Counted from the stretch's first letter, positions 20,034 through 29,400 are shown. The stretch is DNA of 64,000 bases from Campylobacter coli (GCA_039516895.1 CP154437.1:1674001-1738000); one strand, 5' to 3'. Notes: generated from the sequence alone by a model not told the origin. Numbers and translations are program-made.

Positions 20034-20873
20034 TTAATCTCTTATATGTAAAAAAACTGGAAAACGCGGTAAAGAATTTTTAGTCAGTCCATTGAATTTA
20101 TAAGTGACAATAGAGCCTATTTTAGGTGGATTTTCTCTATCTTTATCTTTTAAACCACTACCTATTCTAATTACCCTATCATTTGGCATTTGACAAAGCA
20201 AGGCACCAATTTTACCTTGGAATTTGCCCTTGCCTTCGGTATAACCTATGACTTTACATTCAGCATCTTCATAGGGTTTTAACTTAAAAGCATTTTTACT
20301 TCTACCTTTTTCATAAGGAGCAAGATCCTTGCGTATGACTACACCTTCACCCTTATTCAAGATAATATCTTTATAAAATTCTTTCAAATGCTCTTGATCT
20401 TTTATAGGAATTTGCTTTATGATTTTTATATAAGGATTGGGATTTTGTTGCAAATACTGCTCTAAAACCTTAAGACGGTTGCTTAAAGTGCAAGAAGTAA
20501 GTTTAAATTCTTCACAAGCATTGGGCACATCAAAAACATTATATGTGACACTTCTCCAAAGACTTGAGTCTAAGTTATCGCTACGAATTAAAGCTGACAC
20601 CTCATCAAATTTATCCCTAGCTATCCAAAGCTCTCCATCAAGTTTAAAGCTAGGAAAATTATAAGTGAAATAAGAAGGAGTATGGATTGGATTATCTTGA
20701 CGAGTTTTAAATTTTCCTGCTTCCCAAATTCCTCTGATTCCATCAAGCTTTTCACTCATCAAATAACCATTAAAATTCTTATTTTGAATTTCTTGTTCGC
20801 TTATCTTGCTTAAAAGCAAAATATCACTAGCAAAAGCAAAGCAGGCACACCAAAGAAAAATAAAAATTCTCAT
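20034..20873 (-). CDS. Exported ATP-dependent DNA ligase (LigE-type)
   Basis: A 279-residue ligase. The adenylation motif EKLDGIRG contains the nucleotidyl Lys at about residue 42. Further motifs are LDGELWIARDKFDE, GEGVVIRK and AFKLKPYEDAE, followed by an OB domain. The first 16 residues form a signal peptide (MRIFIFLWCACFAFA), so it acts in the periplasm. Such small ligases occur in naturally competent proteobacteria and may seal incoming DNA. The start at 20873 shares one base with the stop of the cgpA-like gene (TGATG). It corresponds to Cj1669c, from memory. Confidence 0.88.
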   Translation of the reverse strand: MRIFIFLWCACFAFASDILLLSKISEQEIQNKNFNGYLMSEKLDGIRGIWEAGKFKTRQDNPIHTPSYFTYNFPSFKLDGELWIARDKFDEVSALIRSDNLDSSLWRSVTYNVFDVPNACEEFKLTSCTLSNRLKVLEQYLQQNPNPYIKIIKQIPIKDQEHLKEFYKDIILNKGEGVVIRKDLAPYEKGRSKNAFKLKPYEDAECKVIGYTEGKGKFQGKIGALLCQMPNDRVIRIGSGLKDKDRENPPKIGSIVTYKFNGLTKNSLPRFPVFLHIRD

Positions 20874-21535
20874 CACAATAGATTGATCATATATCCTGTG
20901 GCATCTTTTTGGATATTGTAATTATAATTTCCATCCAAATATATCACAAGCCTATAATATCCCTTATGAGAGCCAAAATCTATGCGCTTAAAAAGAGAAT
21001 TGCTAATGCGTATATTTTTAGTAGGATTTACTAGATCTGATTTAAAATCTACCACAATTTTACTAGGATTACCTATGGAAAAATCGCTAATAAGCTCATC
21101 ATTGGTATTGAGTTTAATTTTATTTTTATACACCGCATAGGATATAAAATCATAGATTTTATCAACCTGTAATGGTATTTCTATACTTGCTGTATTGTTG
21201 GATTCTTTTTTGGAATCATTACGCTCAGGTATGGTTACTGAAACATCAAAAACCTTTGAAGGATCTGGACTTTTAGAACGCACAAGGGTATAAGTATCAT
21301 GCCAATCTATGCTTTTGTTAATGTCAATATTTAAGACCTCTTCGCTTCCATCAAGATTGATATAATTAAAACTTACGCTTTTTAAAACTCTTGCATTAGA
21401 ATTAAATTTAATATCCTCTTTTTGAAAATCAGGCGGCACAATCATACTCATGTTTTGCTCTGATTTGAAAGGATTTTCCTCAGCATTTAATAAAGAAATA
21501 AAAATTAAAAATATTCCTAAAATTTTAGTTTTCAT
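20873..21535 (-). CDS. cgpA: Periplasmic AMIN-domain protein, CgpA-like glycoprotein
   Basis: A 220-residue exported protein. A signal peptide ([19 protein letters not shown]) is followed by a variable region and a C-terminal AMIN-like beta domain (residues about 120-220, SKIVVDFKSDL ... SHKGYYRLVIYLDG). Three N-glycosylation sequons are visible: EQNMS, ERNDS and ESNNT. This fits the known C. jejuni N-glycoprotein CgpA (Cj1670c, from memory). The open frame starts 16 codons earlier, but the ATG at 21535 begins the signal peptide. It overlaps the FtsB-like gene by about 11 bases. Confidence 0.85.
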   Translation of the reverse strand: MKTKILGIFLIFISLLNAEENPFKSEQNMSMIVPPDFQKEDIKFNSNARVLKSVSFNYINLDGSEEVLNIDINKSIDWHDTYTLVRSKSPDPSKVFDVSVTIPERNDSKKESNNTASIEIPLQVDKIYDFISYAVYKNKIKLNTNDELISDFSIGNPSKIVVDFKSDLVNPTKNIRISNSLFKRIDFGSHKGYYRLVIYLDGNYNYNIQKDATGYMINLL

Positions 21536-21797
21536 TGGGGTATAATCCTTGTAATTCAAAATAATCTTTTTGTGCTTTGGCATTTTGCTCTTTGAGAAAA
21601 GATATTTTTTTATTTAATTCTTCTTTGGTTGCTTCAAGCGAAAGAAGGGTATCTAAAGAATACTGCCCAAAAAGCATATTTCCAAAATAAATAGCTCCTA
21701 CAATGACGAGAAAAGCCCAAAAAACCATCTTTATAAGATGGGCATAAAAGCTCTTTTTCTTGGTGCTTTCGTCATATTCTTTGAGTAAATCACTCAG
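21525..21797 (-). CDS. FtsB/DivIC-like membrane protein, probable non-ATG start
   Basis: A small bitopic protein with a transmembrane helix ([21 protein letters not shown]) and a following coiled coil ([19 protein letters not shown]), like the septum proteins FtsB/DivIC. The first ATG is at 21728 (67 residues), but it would start right at the membrane helix. The frame stays open upstream and encodes a plausible cytoplasmic tail, [19 protein letters not shown], beginning with a CTG at 21797 that overlaps the eno stop as CTGA. I give the longer form; the start is uncertain. It corresponds to Cj1671c. Confidence 0.6.
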   Translation of the reverse strand: MSDLLKEYDESTKKKSFYAHLIKMVFWAFLVIVGAIYFGNMLFGQYSLDTLLSLEATKEELNKKISFLKEQNAKAQKDYFELQGLYPNEN

Positions 21798-23038
21798 AGT
21801 TTTTCTCCTAAAAATTCGTCACTTTCAAGCTCGATTTCAAGCAAGCGGTTATATTTTGCAGTTCTTTCACCTCTTGCTAAAGCTCCTGTTTTGATTTGCC
21901 CTGTGTTTAAAGCTACAGCAAAATCTGCTATAAAAGCATCTTCACTCTCACCGCTTCTGTGACTCATCACACATTTATAATTGTTTCTTTGTGCTAAACG
22001 AACAGTTCTCATAGTTTGAGTAATAGTTCCAATTTGATTTGGCTTGATAAGCACAGCATTTGCCATTTTTTTAATGATACCTTCTCTTAAGATATCTTCA
22101 TTTGTTACAAATAAATCATCGCCTACAAGCTGAATTTTATTGCCTAATTTTTCAGTAAGTTTGATCCAGCCCTCAAAATCATTTTCAGCCAAACCATCTT
22201 CAATGCTGCAAATTGGATATTTTGCACAAAGCTCTACATAGCGTTCAATCAAATCTTCACTTGAAAAAGCTTTGCCCTCCATGTGGTATTTGCCTTCTTT
22301 AAAAAATTCAGTGCTTGCTACATCAAGAGCGATTTTAACACGATTTTCATAACCTGCTTTTTTAATACAAGTCATTAAAAGATCAATAGGCTCTGTATTG
22401 TTAGCTAAATTTGGAGCAAAACCTCCTTCATCACCTAAAGCTGTAGAATGTCCTAAATTTACAAGCTCTTTTTTCAAGATCGCATAAATTTCACAAACTG
22501 AACGCAAAGCTTCTTTAAAGCTTGTGAAACCAAAAGGCATGATCATAAATTCTTGAAAGTCTATATTATTGCTTGCATGAGCACCACCATTGATAATATT
22601 ACACATTGGTACAGGCAAAATACTTGCATTTGCACCCCCTAAATAACGATATAAAGGCACTCCTAAAGCATTTGCTGCTGCACGCGCTGTTGCCATAGAT
22701 ACTCCCAAAGTCGCATTTGCACCTAATTTTGAGTAATTGTTTGTACCATCAAGCTCGCGTAAAGTATCATCAAGCTGAGCTTGATTTAAAGCATCTAGTC
22801 CTAAAATTTCATCAGCTATAGTTTCATTTACATTAGAAACTGCTTTTAAAACACCTTTTCCACCAAATCTTTCATCGTTATCACGAAGTTCTAAAGCCTC
22901 CTTAGAACCTGTACTTGCACCACTTGGAACAATAGCTGCACCCATGCTTCCATCACTAAGTACAACTTCTGCTTTTACGGTTGGATTTCCTCTACTATCA
23001 AGCACTTCATATGCTCTAACATCTTCAATTACTAACAT
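21794..23038 (-). CDS. eno: Enolase
   Basis: A 414-residue enzyme converting 2-phosphoglycerate to phosphoenolpyruvate. It is also found on the surface of many bacteria. Signatures: [53 protein letters not shown], and the catalytic-lysine region [10 protein letters not shown] followed by [17 protein letters not shown]. In asaccharolytic Campylobacter it serves mainly gluconeogenesis. The start overlaps the recA stop by one base. Confidence 0.98.
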   Translation of the reverse strand: MLVIEDVRAYEVLDSRGNPTVKAEVVLSDGSMGAAIVPSGASTGSKEALELRDNDERFGGKGVLKAVSNVNETIADEILGLDALNQAQLDDTLRELDGTNNYSKLGANATLGVSMATARAAANALGVPLYRYLGGANASILPVPMCNIINGGAHASNNIDFQEFMIMPFGFTSFKEALRSVCEIYAILKKELVNLGHSTALGDEGGFAPNLANNTEPIDLLMTCIKKAGYENRVKIALDVASTEFFKEGKYHMEGKAFSSEDLIERYVELCAKYPICSIEDGLAENDFEGWIKLTEKLGNKIQLVGDDLFVTNEDILREGIIKKMANAVLIKPNQIGTITQTMRTVRLAQRNNYKCVMSHRSGESEDAFIADFAVALNTGQIKTGALARGERTAKYNRLLEIELESDEFLGEKL

Positions 23039-24069
23039 TATTCTTCTCCTTCTTCATCTTCACTACCGCTAATCATACCCTCTATACCCATAGAATTTTG
23101 AATTTCTTTGGTAATTTCATCGGCTATTTCTGGATTTTCTTTTAAGAAAGCTTTTGAATTTTCTCTACCTTGACCCAGTTTTTTATCTTTGTAAGAAAAC
23201 CAAGCACCGCTTTTATCTACTATATCAAGTTTTACACCATAATCGATCAATTCACCCTCACGGCTTAAACCTTCTCCAAACATTACATCAAATTCAGCTT
23301 GTCTAAATGGAGGTGCTACTTTATTTTTTACTACTTTAACTTTAACACGGTTACCAATAGGCTCTTCATTTTGTTTCAAAGTCGCCACTTTTCTAACATC
23401 TAAACGCACTGAAGCGTAGAATTTAAGCGCATTTCCTCCTGTTGTTGTTTCAGGAGTTCCATAACCCATAGCACCAATTTTCATACGAATTTGGTTGATA
23501 AAAATCACGGTTGTATTCATTTTATGGACAATTCCTGTAAGCTTTCTTAATGCTTGAGACATAAGCCTTGCTTGAAGCCCTACATGCTGATCTCCCATAT
23601 CGCCTTCGATTTCAGCTTTTGGAGTAAGTGCTGCAACGCTATCTACAACTATCAAATCTATAGCCCCACTTCGTGCTATGGTTTCAACGATCTCTAAAGC
23701 TTGTTCACCAAAATCAGGTTGAGAAATATAAAGATTATCCGTATCTACGCCCAAATTTTTAGCATATTTTACATCCAAAGCATGCTCAGCATCGATAAAG
23801 GCACAAACCCCACCCGCTTTTTGACACTCTGCTATAATATGTAAAGTTAGCGTTGTTTTACCCGAGCTTTCAGGTCCATAAATTTCAATAATTCTTCCTT
23901 TTGGAATTCCGCCTATACCAAGCGCAAGATCAAGTCCTACAGAACCCGTTCCTATGCTATCAATCTGCTCTACTTCCTTATCTCCAAGCCTTAAAATAGT
24001 GCCCTTGCCAAAAGCTTTATCGAGCGATTTTAAGGCAGCATCAAGCGATTTTTTCTTATTATCGTCCAT
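23038..24069 (-). CDS. recA: Recombinase RecA
   Basis: A 343-residue strand-exchange ATPase. The P-loop GPESSGKTT, Walker [11 protein letters not shown], the MAW/L2 region and the signature [14 protein letters not shown] are all present. The acidic C-terminus ends SEDEEGEE. The start is the ATG at 24069 after TAAGGAAAAT; an in-frame start seven codons upstream lacks a Shine-Dalgarno. A TAAAAT -10 box lies at 24104-24109. It heads the recA-eno-ftsB-like-cgpA-ligase transcript. Confidence 0.98.
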   Translation of the reverse strand: MDDNKKKSLDAALKSLDKAFGKGTILRLGDKEVEQIDSIGTGSVGLDLALGIGGIPKGRIIEIYGPESSGKTTLTLHIIAECQKAGGVCAFIDAEHALDVKYAKNLGVDTDNLYISQPDFGEQALEIVETIARSGAIDLIVVDSVAALTPKAEIEGDMGDQHVGLQARLMSQALRKLTGIVHKMNTTVIFINQIRMKIGAMGYGTPETTTGGNALKFYASVRLDVRKVATLKQNEEPIGNRVKVKVVKNKVAPPFRQAEFDVMFGEGLSREGELIDYGVKLDIVDKSGAWFSYKDKKLGQGRENSKAFLKENPEIADEITKEIQNSMGIEGMISGSEDEEGEE

Positions 24070-24103
24070 TATTTTCCTTAAAAATTGCAAATTTTTAGCT
24101 AGA

Positions 24104-24109
24104 ATTTTA
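24104..24109 (-). promoter_or_regulatory. Putative -10 box of recA
   Basis: The minus strand reads TTTTGTTAAAAT, a -10-like TAAAAT with an upstream TTTTG as in many Campylobacter promoters. The leader would be about 30 bases. No LexA box is visible, in keeping with the lack of a LexA SOS system in Campylobacter. Confidence 0.4.
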
Positions 24110-24141
24110 ACAAAATAAAATTAAATAATAGTTTATTTTGA

Positions 24142-24147
24142 TAGAAT
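24142..24147 (+). promoter_or_regulatory. Putative -10 box of the mqnD-like-fliQ-murB genes
   Basis: TTTATTTTGATAGAAT precedes the gene, with TAGAAT as the -10 box. The leader would be about 25 bases with Shine-Dalgarno TTAGGAAAG. Confidence 0.5.
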
Positions 24148-24178
24148 AAAAATTATTTCATTAAAAATTAGGAAAGTT

Positions 24179-25042
24179 ATGAAAAAAACAATTACAATCG
24201 CACATTCACCCGATGCTGATGATATTTTTATGTATATGGCAATTAAACTAGGATGGATAGGGAATGATTTTGACTATAAAAATACAGCTTTAGATATACA
24301 AACTTTAAATGATTTAGCTTTAAAAAATGAATTTGATGCTACGGCAATCTCGTTTGGACTTTATCCTTTGATTGCTCAAGAATACGCTCTTTTACGCACT
24401 GCAGTAAGTTTTGGTGAGGGTTATGGACCAAAACTTATCAAAAAACAAAATACACATTTAAAAAGAAATTTTAAAGTTGCATTAAGTGGTGCAAATACTA
24501 CTAATGCTCTAATTTTTCGTATGAAATATCCAGAAGCTAGAATCATTTATAAAAATTTCTTAGAGATTGAAAATGCGGTTTTAAGTGGCGAAGTAGATGC
24601 AGGGGTTTTAATCCATGAAAGCATTTTAGAATTTGACAGTAGTCTTTGTGTAGAAGCTGAAATTTGGGATATATGGCTAGAACTTGCACAAGAAAATTTA
24701 CCCCTACCTTTGGGCGGAATGGCTTTGCGTCGTTCTTTGCCACTTAGTGATGCTATCAAGATAGAAAGAGATCTTACAAATGCTGTAAAAATAGCAGACT
24801 CTAATCGCCGCATTTTAGCCCCTATGCTGATGGAAAGAAATTTAATCCGCGTTGATGAGAAAAAGCTTGATACTTATTTGAATTTATATGCCAATAAAAA
24901 CTCCATCTGTATGAACGAAATGCAATTTAAAGCAGTAGATGTGCTTTTTAAACTGGGATATGATTATAAATTTTATGATAAAATCATACATGCTAAGGAT
25001 TATCTTATCCCGAGCGAGTATGAAGAATTTAGAAATTCTTAA
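24179..25042 (+). CDS. MqnA/MqnD-family protein, probable 1,4-dihydroxy-6-naphthoate synthase
   Basis: A 287-residue periplasmic-binding-protein-like fold without a signal peptide, acting in the cytoplasm. The opening TIAHSPDADDIFMYMA and the GEGYGPKL segment resemble MqnD, which completes the aromatic ring of dihydroxynaphthoate in the futalosine menaquinone pathway. The MTAN/MqnB gene at 1.5 kb belongs to the same pathway. MqnA, a relative of the same fold, cannot be excluded. It starts a rightward group with fliQ 11 bases downstream. Confidence 0.7.
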   Translation: MKKTITIAHSPDADDIFMYMAIKLGWIGNDFDYKNTALDIQTLNDLALKNEFDATAISFGLYPLIAQEYALLRTAVSFGEGYGPKLIKKQNTHLKRNFKVALSGANTTNALIFRMKYPEARIIYKNFLEIENAVLSGEVDAGVLIHESILEFDSSLCVEAEIWDIWLELAQENLPLPLGGMALRRSLPLSDAIKIERDLTNAVKIADSNRRILAPMLMERNLIRVDEKKLDTYLNLYANKNSICMNEMQFKAVDVLFKLGYDYKFYDKIIHAKDYLIPSEYEEFRNS

Positions 25043-25053
25043 AAAGGATTAAA

Positions 25054-25323
25054 ATGGATGAAAGCACCTTGGTTGCTCTTGGAGTGCAAACCTTTAAAAT
25101 CACACTTTTGCTTTCTTTGCCCATGCTTTTAGCAGGGCTTATCGCGGGGCTTATTATCAGTATTTTTCAGGCTACAACACAGATTAATGAAATGACGCTT
25201 TCTTTTGTACCTAAAATTATCTTGGTGGTAATAGTCATCATCTTTTTAATGCCTTGGATGACTACGACAATGATTGATTTTACTGAAAATATTTTAAATC
25301 AAATTCCAACTTTTATCAAATGA
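25054..25323 (+). CDS. fliQ: Flagellar export apparatus protein FliQ
   Basis: An 89-residue inner-membrane protein with two helices (about 13-37 and 50-70). Typical motifs are LLSLPMLLAGLIAGLIISIFQA and TQINEMTLSFVPKI. It is part of the FliPQR core of the flagellar type III export gate. Its stop overlaps the murB ATG by four bases, an unusual pairing of flagellar and cell-wall genes that is normal for Campylobacter. Confidence 0.95.
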   Translation: MDESTLVALGVQTFKITLLLSLPMLLAGLIAGLIISIFQATTQINEMTLSFVPKIILVVIVIIFLMPWMTTTMIDFTENILNQIPTFIK

Positions 25324-26096
25324 TTATCGATTTTAAAAAATATTCATCTGTAAAGATTGGAGGCGAATTTGAGGTTGAAGTTTTGGATCAAATTCGTGAA
25401 TTTGATGGCTTTTTAATAGGCGGTGCAAACAATCTCCTTGTAAGCCCTAAACCTAAAAATATAGGAATTTTAAGCGATAATTTTAATTTTATTGAAATTT
25501 TAGAGCAAAACAAAGACTTTTTACATCTTCGCATAGGTTGTAAGACAAAAGCAAGTCAAATATATCGTTTTTCCAAAGAAAATAATCTTTATGGTTTTGA
25601 ATACCTTAGCAAAATTCCTGGTACACTTGGCGGACTTTTAAAAATGAATGCAGGACTTAAAGATGAGTGCATCAGTCAGAATTTAGTCAAAATTGCCACT
25701 TCAAAAGGTGAAATTTTACGCGAAAATATTGATTTTAGCTACCGCTTTTGTCCTTTAAATATGCCTTTTTTTTGGGCTGAATTTAAACTCGGTTTTGGTT
25801 TTGATAAGATAAAAGATGAGAATTTAAAAAATGCAAGAAACAATCAACCTAGCGGAGCAAGCTTTGGCTCTATCTTTAAAAATCCAAAAGGAGATTTTGC
25901 GGGAAGACTCATTGAAGCTGTAGGACTTAAGGGCTTTAGTAAAGGAGGTGCGATGTTAAGCGATAAGCATGCGAATTTTTTAATCAACAAAAAAAATGCG
26001 AGTTTTGAAGATGCTATTTTTCTTATCGAGCTTGCCAAAAAAAAGGTTTTTGAAGAATTTGGTATAAATTTAGAAGAAGAAGTGATTATCGTTTAA
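25320..26096 (+). CDS. murB: UDP-N-acetylenolpyruvoylglucosamine reductase
   Basis: A 258-residue FAD enzyme making UDP-MurNAc for peptidoglycan. Motifs: IGGANNLLVS for FAD binding, YGFEYLSKIPGTLGGLLKMNAG, the catalytic Ser in SGASFGSIFKNP, and KGGAMLSDKHANFLIN near the end. It is a compact form lacking the extra loop of E. coli MurB (342 residues). Confidence 0.95.
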   Translation: MIIDFKKYSSVKIGGEFEVEVLDQIREFDGFLIGGANNLLVSPKPKNIGILSDNFNFIEILEQNKDFLHLRIGCKTKASQIYRFSKENNLYGFEYLSKIPGTLGGLLKMNAGLKDECISQNLVKIATSKGEILRENIDFSYRFCPLNMPFFWAEFKLGFGFDKIKDENLKNARNNQPSGASFGSIFKNPKGDFAGRLIEAVGLKGFSKGGAMLSDKHANFLINKKNASFEDAIFLIELAKKKVFEEFGINLEEEVIIV

Positions 26097-26169
26097 AAAC
26101 TCAATTTATACTTCTTTTTTAATTATGTATGATTTTAGAAAAAATAGCATTTTTTAATCAAATTCACGC

Positions 26170-26175
26170 TACAAT
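26170..26175 (+). promoter_or_regulatory. Putative -10 box of the 57-residue protein gene
   Basis: TACAAT with an upstream TTCACGC gives a leader of about 28 bases before the ATG at 26210. Confidence 0.35.
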
Positions 26176-26209
26176 CAAACAATTTTTTCTTACGATAAAA
26201 GGATAATTC

Positions 26210-26383
26210 ATGCAAATAAATATCAACCTAGAAGAAATGACTAAATGGCAAATCACTTACGAGCTTAAAAGAATTTTGTCAAGTCTTGATCCTATAACCG
26301 CGCATGAAATCGCAAAAGAATTAAGACAAGAATTTTTAAGCATAGAAGAACTACAAGATCGCATTAGGCAAATCAACGATTAA
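26210..26383 (+). CDS. Small hypothetical protein, 57 residues
   Basis: A short ORF with a good Shine-Dalgarno (AAAGGAT, 7 bases) and ATG. The product starts MQININLEEMTKWQITYELK and ends LQDRIRQIND. It is highly charged and predicted all-helical, with no signal peptide or membrane helix. It stops six bases before the convergent gene. Its composition and codon use look like those of neighbouring genes, which supports it being real. It may be a small regulator or adaptor; no family is recognised. In C. jejuni 11168 an autotransporter locus lies about here, from memory, and is absent. Confidence 0.6.
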   Translation: MQININLEEMTKWQITYELKRILSSLDPITAHEIAKELRQEFLSIEELQDRIRQIND

Positions 26384-26389
26384 GCTTTT

Positions 26390-27151
26390 TTATTGCACTG
26401 TTAAATTTAATTTTCCTAACTCTTTGTTTATAACTTCAGCAAGCATATTTGGCATTTGATTTACAAGTTCTTGATAATTTATCCTAGGATCTTGTGCATG
26501 AAGTGCAAAATTTAATTTTACATTTTTTGATATGAGTATTTTGCCATTGCTTGTAGAAACAACTTTGAAGTTAATATTAGCTACTGCATTTTTGGTTATT
26601 GCGACAAAATAATTTGTGATATTTACATAAAAATCATCTAAATTTATCACCACAAGATAGTCTGTAAATTTGGCATAAATTTGACTTTTATCCTTTTCTT
26701 TTTTTAAAAAAGGAGATACATTAAGTAATTTAGAGTCTTTAGGGCTAAAGCGGGCTAAGGTTCTTGAATCTTGATAAACACCATTTGCGGCTGAATTTAC
26801 AAAATTTAATTTTAAATTATCTACTAAATTCTTAGAAAAAAGAGTAGAAAACTCTTTAGCATTTATACTAAAACCATCTAAAGTATAGCCAAAATTTTGT
26901 CTAAAACTCATAACTATAGCAAAATCAACATCATTATCTTTACGAATACTTTCTTTTTTACCCACCAAGCTAGAGCTATCAAAAATTCCTTTTTGCTGAT
27001 CTAAATTTTGTTTTGCAACATTTTGTTGAAGATCTATGATTTCAAAACTTTCTTGCTGTTCTAGTTTGATAATTTTTTTTTGCGAAAAATTATTTGCAAA
27101 AAGACTAGAATTTAATAAAATACCTATAAGCAAAATACAAAAAATTTTCAT
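26390..27151 (-). CDS. Putative periplasmic protein (Cj1680c-like)
   Basis: A 253-residue exported protein with a signal peptide (residues 1-19, ending SLFA). The mature part is basic and mixed alpha/beta, with no cysteine after the signal and no motif I recognise. The phrase VKLNFALHAQDPRINYQEL near the C-terminus is reminiscent of lipoprotein-like CsgG-type proteins, but this is weak. It is 37 bases downstream of cysQ and read in the same direction, convergent with the 57-residue gene. Confidence 0.7.
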   Translation of the reverse strand: MKIFCILLIGILLNSSLFANNFSQKKIIKLEQQESFEIIDLQQNVAKQNLDQQKGIFDSSSLVGKKESIRKDNDVDFAIVMSFRQNFGYTLDGFSINAKEFSTLFSKNLVDNLKLNFVNSAANGVYQDSRTLARFSPKDSKLLNVSPFLKKEKDKSQIYAKFTDYLVVINLDDFYVNITNYFVAITKNAVANINFKVVSTSNGKILISKNVKLNFALHAQDPRINYQELVNQMPNMLAEVINKELGKLNLTVQ

Positions 27152-27188
27152 TTTTATCCTTTAATAATTTTAAAATTATATGCTGTTT

Positions 27189-27953
27189 TTATGTATATAT
27201 ATTTAAAAAACTTTTTTGAGAAACGCAAATAAAAGGTTCGCACTTATAATTTAAGGGAGAATACAAAATCATTTCCTTAGAAAAAGTTCCCATAAAACCA
27301 CCATTTTGATTAACTAAAAAATCTCCAGCTGAAATATCCCAACTATTTAACTTTTCAAAACGCTTATAAATCCCCGCTTTACCTTCTAAAATAGCGCAAA
27401 ATTTAAGCCCTGATCCTATGTTTATGGGTTCTAAGTGATATTTTTTGGCAAAATTTTCATCTTCTTTGCTAAGATGATTGACGCTTAAAAGAGCTTTGGA
27501 TTGATTGTTTATAAAATCTTGCTCATTTGTATCTAAAATTTTATCATTTTTATAAACTCTAGTATTTTGATGAGCGTAAAAAATATCGCCTTTTGAAGGA
27601 TTTTTTATAAGAGCTAAAACAGGACGAGCTTCATAAATCAAACTGATCATAATGCAAAATTCATCACTACCTTTTAAAAATCCACTTGTACCATCGAGCG
27701 GATCAATAAGCCAGTAACTTTGCAAATTTTTACTTTCTTCTTGATTTAACAATCCTTCTTCAGATAAAATTTTAATATCCGTTTTTCCCAATATATCATT
27801 TAAAATTTCATTTGAAGCAAGATCGGCCGATGTTAAGGGGGTTTTATCTTGCTTTTGCCAAATTTGTAGGTTTTTTCTTTCTTTTAAAATAGCCTTAGAA
27901 GCTTCGTTACTAGCATCTATGGCGGTTTTTAGTAAATTATCGAGTTTAAACAT
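27189..27953 (-). CDS. cysQ: CysQ-like 3'(2'),5'-bisphosphate nucleotidase (inositol monophosphatase family)
   Basis: A 254-residue Mg2+-dependent phosphatase. Metal-site motifs are LIDPLDGTSGFLKG and the C-terminal NSWDISAGDFLVNQNGG; an earlier TPLTSADLASN and SEEG complete the set. CysQ hydrolyses PAP formed during sulfate assimilation. The open frame begins 23 codons upstream, in a poorly conserved stretch over a hairpin, so the ATG at 27953 is preferred. Confidence 0.88.
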   Translation of the reverse strand: MFKLDNLLKTAIDASNEASKAILKERKNLQIWQKQDKTPLTSADLASNEILNDILGKTDIKILSEEGLLNQEESKNLQSYWLIDPLDGTSGFLKGSDEFCIMISLIYEARPVLALIKNPSKGDIFYAHQNTRVYKNDKILDTNEQDFINNQSKALLSVNHLSKEDENFAKKYHLEPINIGSGLKFCAILEGKAGIYKRFEKLNSWDISAGDFLVNQNGGFMGTFSKEMILYSPLNYKCEPFICVSQKSFLNIYT

Positions 27954-27997
27954 TGTAAGACTTTCAAAATATTCTTTTGAAATTATATAAGAAGTTT

Positions 27998-28020
27998 GTG
28001 TGAAAAAGTTAATTTCACAC
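27998..28020. terminator. Hairpin downstream of gltA
   Basis: GTGTGAAA and TTTCACAC form an 8-base stem with a 7-base loop, just after the gltA stop (minus strand). It is not followed by a strong T run, so termination may be partial and allow read-through to cysQ. Confidence 0.45.
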
Positions 28021-28026
28021 AATCAT

Positions 28027-29295
28027 TTAAATTTTACTTGTTTCTCCAAGATAAAGCTGTCTTGGGCGAACAATTTTTAGTGTTTCTTGTTCTTTTTGCT
28101 CTATCCATTGTGCTATCCAGCCTGGTGTACGTCCGATCACGAAAAGCGTTGCAAACATTTCATTTGGAATTCCTAGAGCTTTTAAAATTAAGCCGCTATG
28201 AAAATCTACATTTGGATAAAGATTTCTTTGTACAAAATAATCGTCTTGTAAAGCAATCTCTTCTATACGAGTTGCCACCTTAATCAAATTCGTATCAATA
28301 CCCAATTCATCAATTAGTTGATCACGAAGCTTTTTAAGCACTTTGGCGCGTGGATCAAAATTTTTATAAACCCTATGTCCAAAGCCCATCAAGCGGAATG
28401 GATCGTTTTTATCTTTTGCTCTTTTAATAAATTCATCTACTCTATCAACAGTAGCTATTTCTTCAAGCATTCTAATAACACCTTCATTTGCGCCTCCGTG
28501 AGCATGTCCCCAAAGTGCTCCAATACCTGCTGAAATACATGCGTAAGGATGCGCATGAGTAGAACCTACAGCACGAACAGTAGAAGTAGAGGCATTTTGC
28601 TCATGATCAGCATGAAGCATAAATACAGTATCGAGTGCTTTTACTTCTATAGGTTTAAGTTCAACATGATCATAAGGATAAGTTCTTAACATATATAAAA
28701 AGTTCTCAGTAAATCCACGATCCAAATTTGGATAAGCCATAGGAAAACCATTTTTATAACGATAAGCAGCAGCCACTATGGTAGGAATTTTTGCCACAAC
28801 TCTAGCTGCCATTTCCATGTATTCTTCTCTAACATTCATATTTAAATGATCAGGATAAAAAGCACTAAGTGATGAAACAGCACCTTGTAAAACTGCCATA
28901 GGATGAGCATTATCAGGGAAAGAATCAAAAAGACGATGCATACCCTCATGTATATAAGAGCGTTTTTTCAGCTCATATCTAAAAGCTTCGAGTCTTTCGC
29001 TACTTGGAAGTTCTTTATAAAGTAAAAGATGGACTACATCTAAAAAAAGTTTATTTTCAGCAAGCCACTCTATAGGATAACCACGGTGCATTAAAACACC
29101 CTCTTCACCATCAATATAAGTAATTTTTGATTTACAAGTAGCTGTAGAAGTTAAACCCTCATCATAAGAAAACATTCCTGTTTGTTTATAAAAACTACCC
29201 ATATCCACAACACTTGGACCAGTAGTACCATCATATATAGGGAATTCATAGCTTTTACCATTTCTATTGTCAGTTACAGTAACAGAATTTGACAT
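28027..29295 (-). CDS. gltA: Citrate synthase (type II)
   Basis: A 422-residue enzyme making citrate from oxaloacetate and acetyl-CoA. Catalytic His and Asp regions are clear: LHADHEQNASTSTVRAVGST, GALWGHAHGGANEGV, MGFGHRVYKNFDPRA and NVDFHSGL. It is the entry to the TCA cycle, central to amino-acid-fuelled Campylobacter metabolism. GGAG precedes the ATG and a TAGAAT -10 lies at 29328. Confidence 0.97.
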   Translation of the reverse strand: MSNSVTVTDNRNGKSYEFPIYDGTTGPSVVDMGSFYKQTGMFSYDEGLTSTATCKSKITYIDGEEGVLMHRGYPIEWLAENKLFLDVVHLLLYKELPSSERLEAFRYELKKRSYIHEGMHRLFDSFPDNAHPMAVLQGAVSSLSAFYPDHLNMNVREEYMEMAARVVAKIPTIVAAAYRYKNGFPMAYPNLDRGFTENFLYMLRTYPYDHVELKPIEVKALDTVFMLHADHEQNASTSTVRAVGSTHAHPYACISAGIGALWGHAHGGANEGVIRMLEEIATVDRVDEFIKRAKDKNDPFRLMGFGHRVYKNFDPRAKVLKKLRDQLIDELGIDTNLIKVATRIEEIALQDDYFVQRNLYPNVDFHSGLILKALGIPNEMFATLFVIGRTPGWIAQWIEQKEQETLKIVRPRQLYLGETSKI

Positions 29296-29327
29296 TTTTG
29301 CTCCTTTTTTAATCTTTACTTTTACTA

Positions 29328-29333
29328 ATTCTA
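29328..29333 (-). promoter_or_regulatory. Putative -10 box of gltA
   Basis: The minus strand reads TTTTTTAGCTAGAAT, with TAGAAT as the -10. It gives a leader of about 27 bases containing AAGGAG. Confidence 0.45.
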
Positions 29334-29400
29334 GCTAAAAAAGGCGATTTTCAACTTTTTCGTTATCAAGAATTTAAAAATTCATTAACCTTTTTGAGTA

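Noticed and set aside
24543-24813. Minus-strand open frames inside the mqnD-like gene
   Set aside because: They are antisense shadows of a well-supported gene with no ribosome-binding site.
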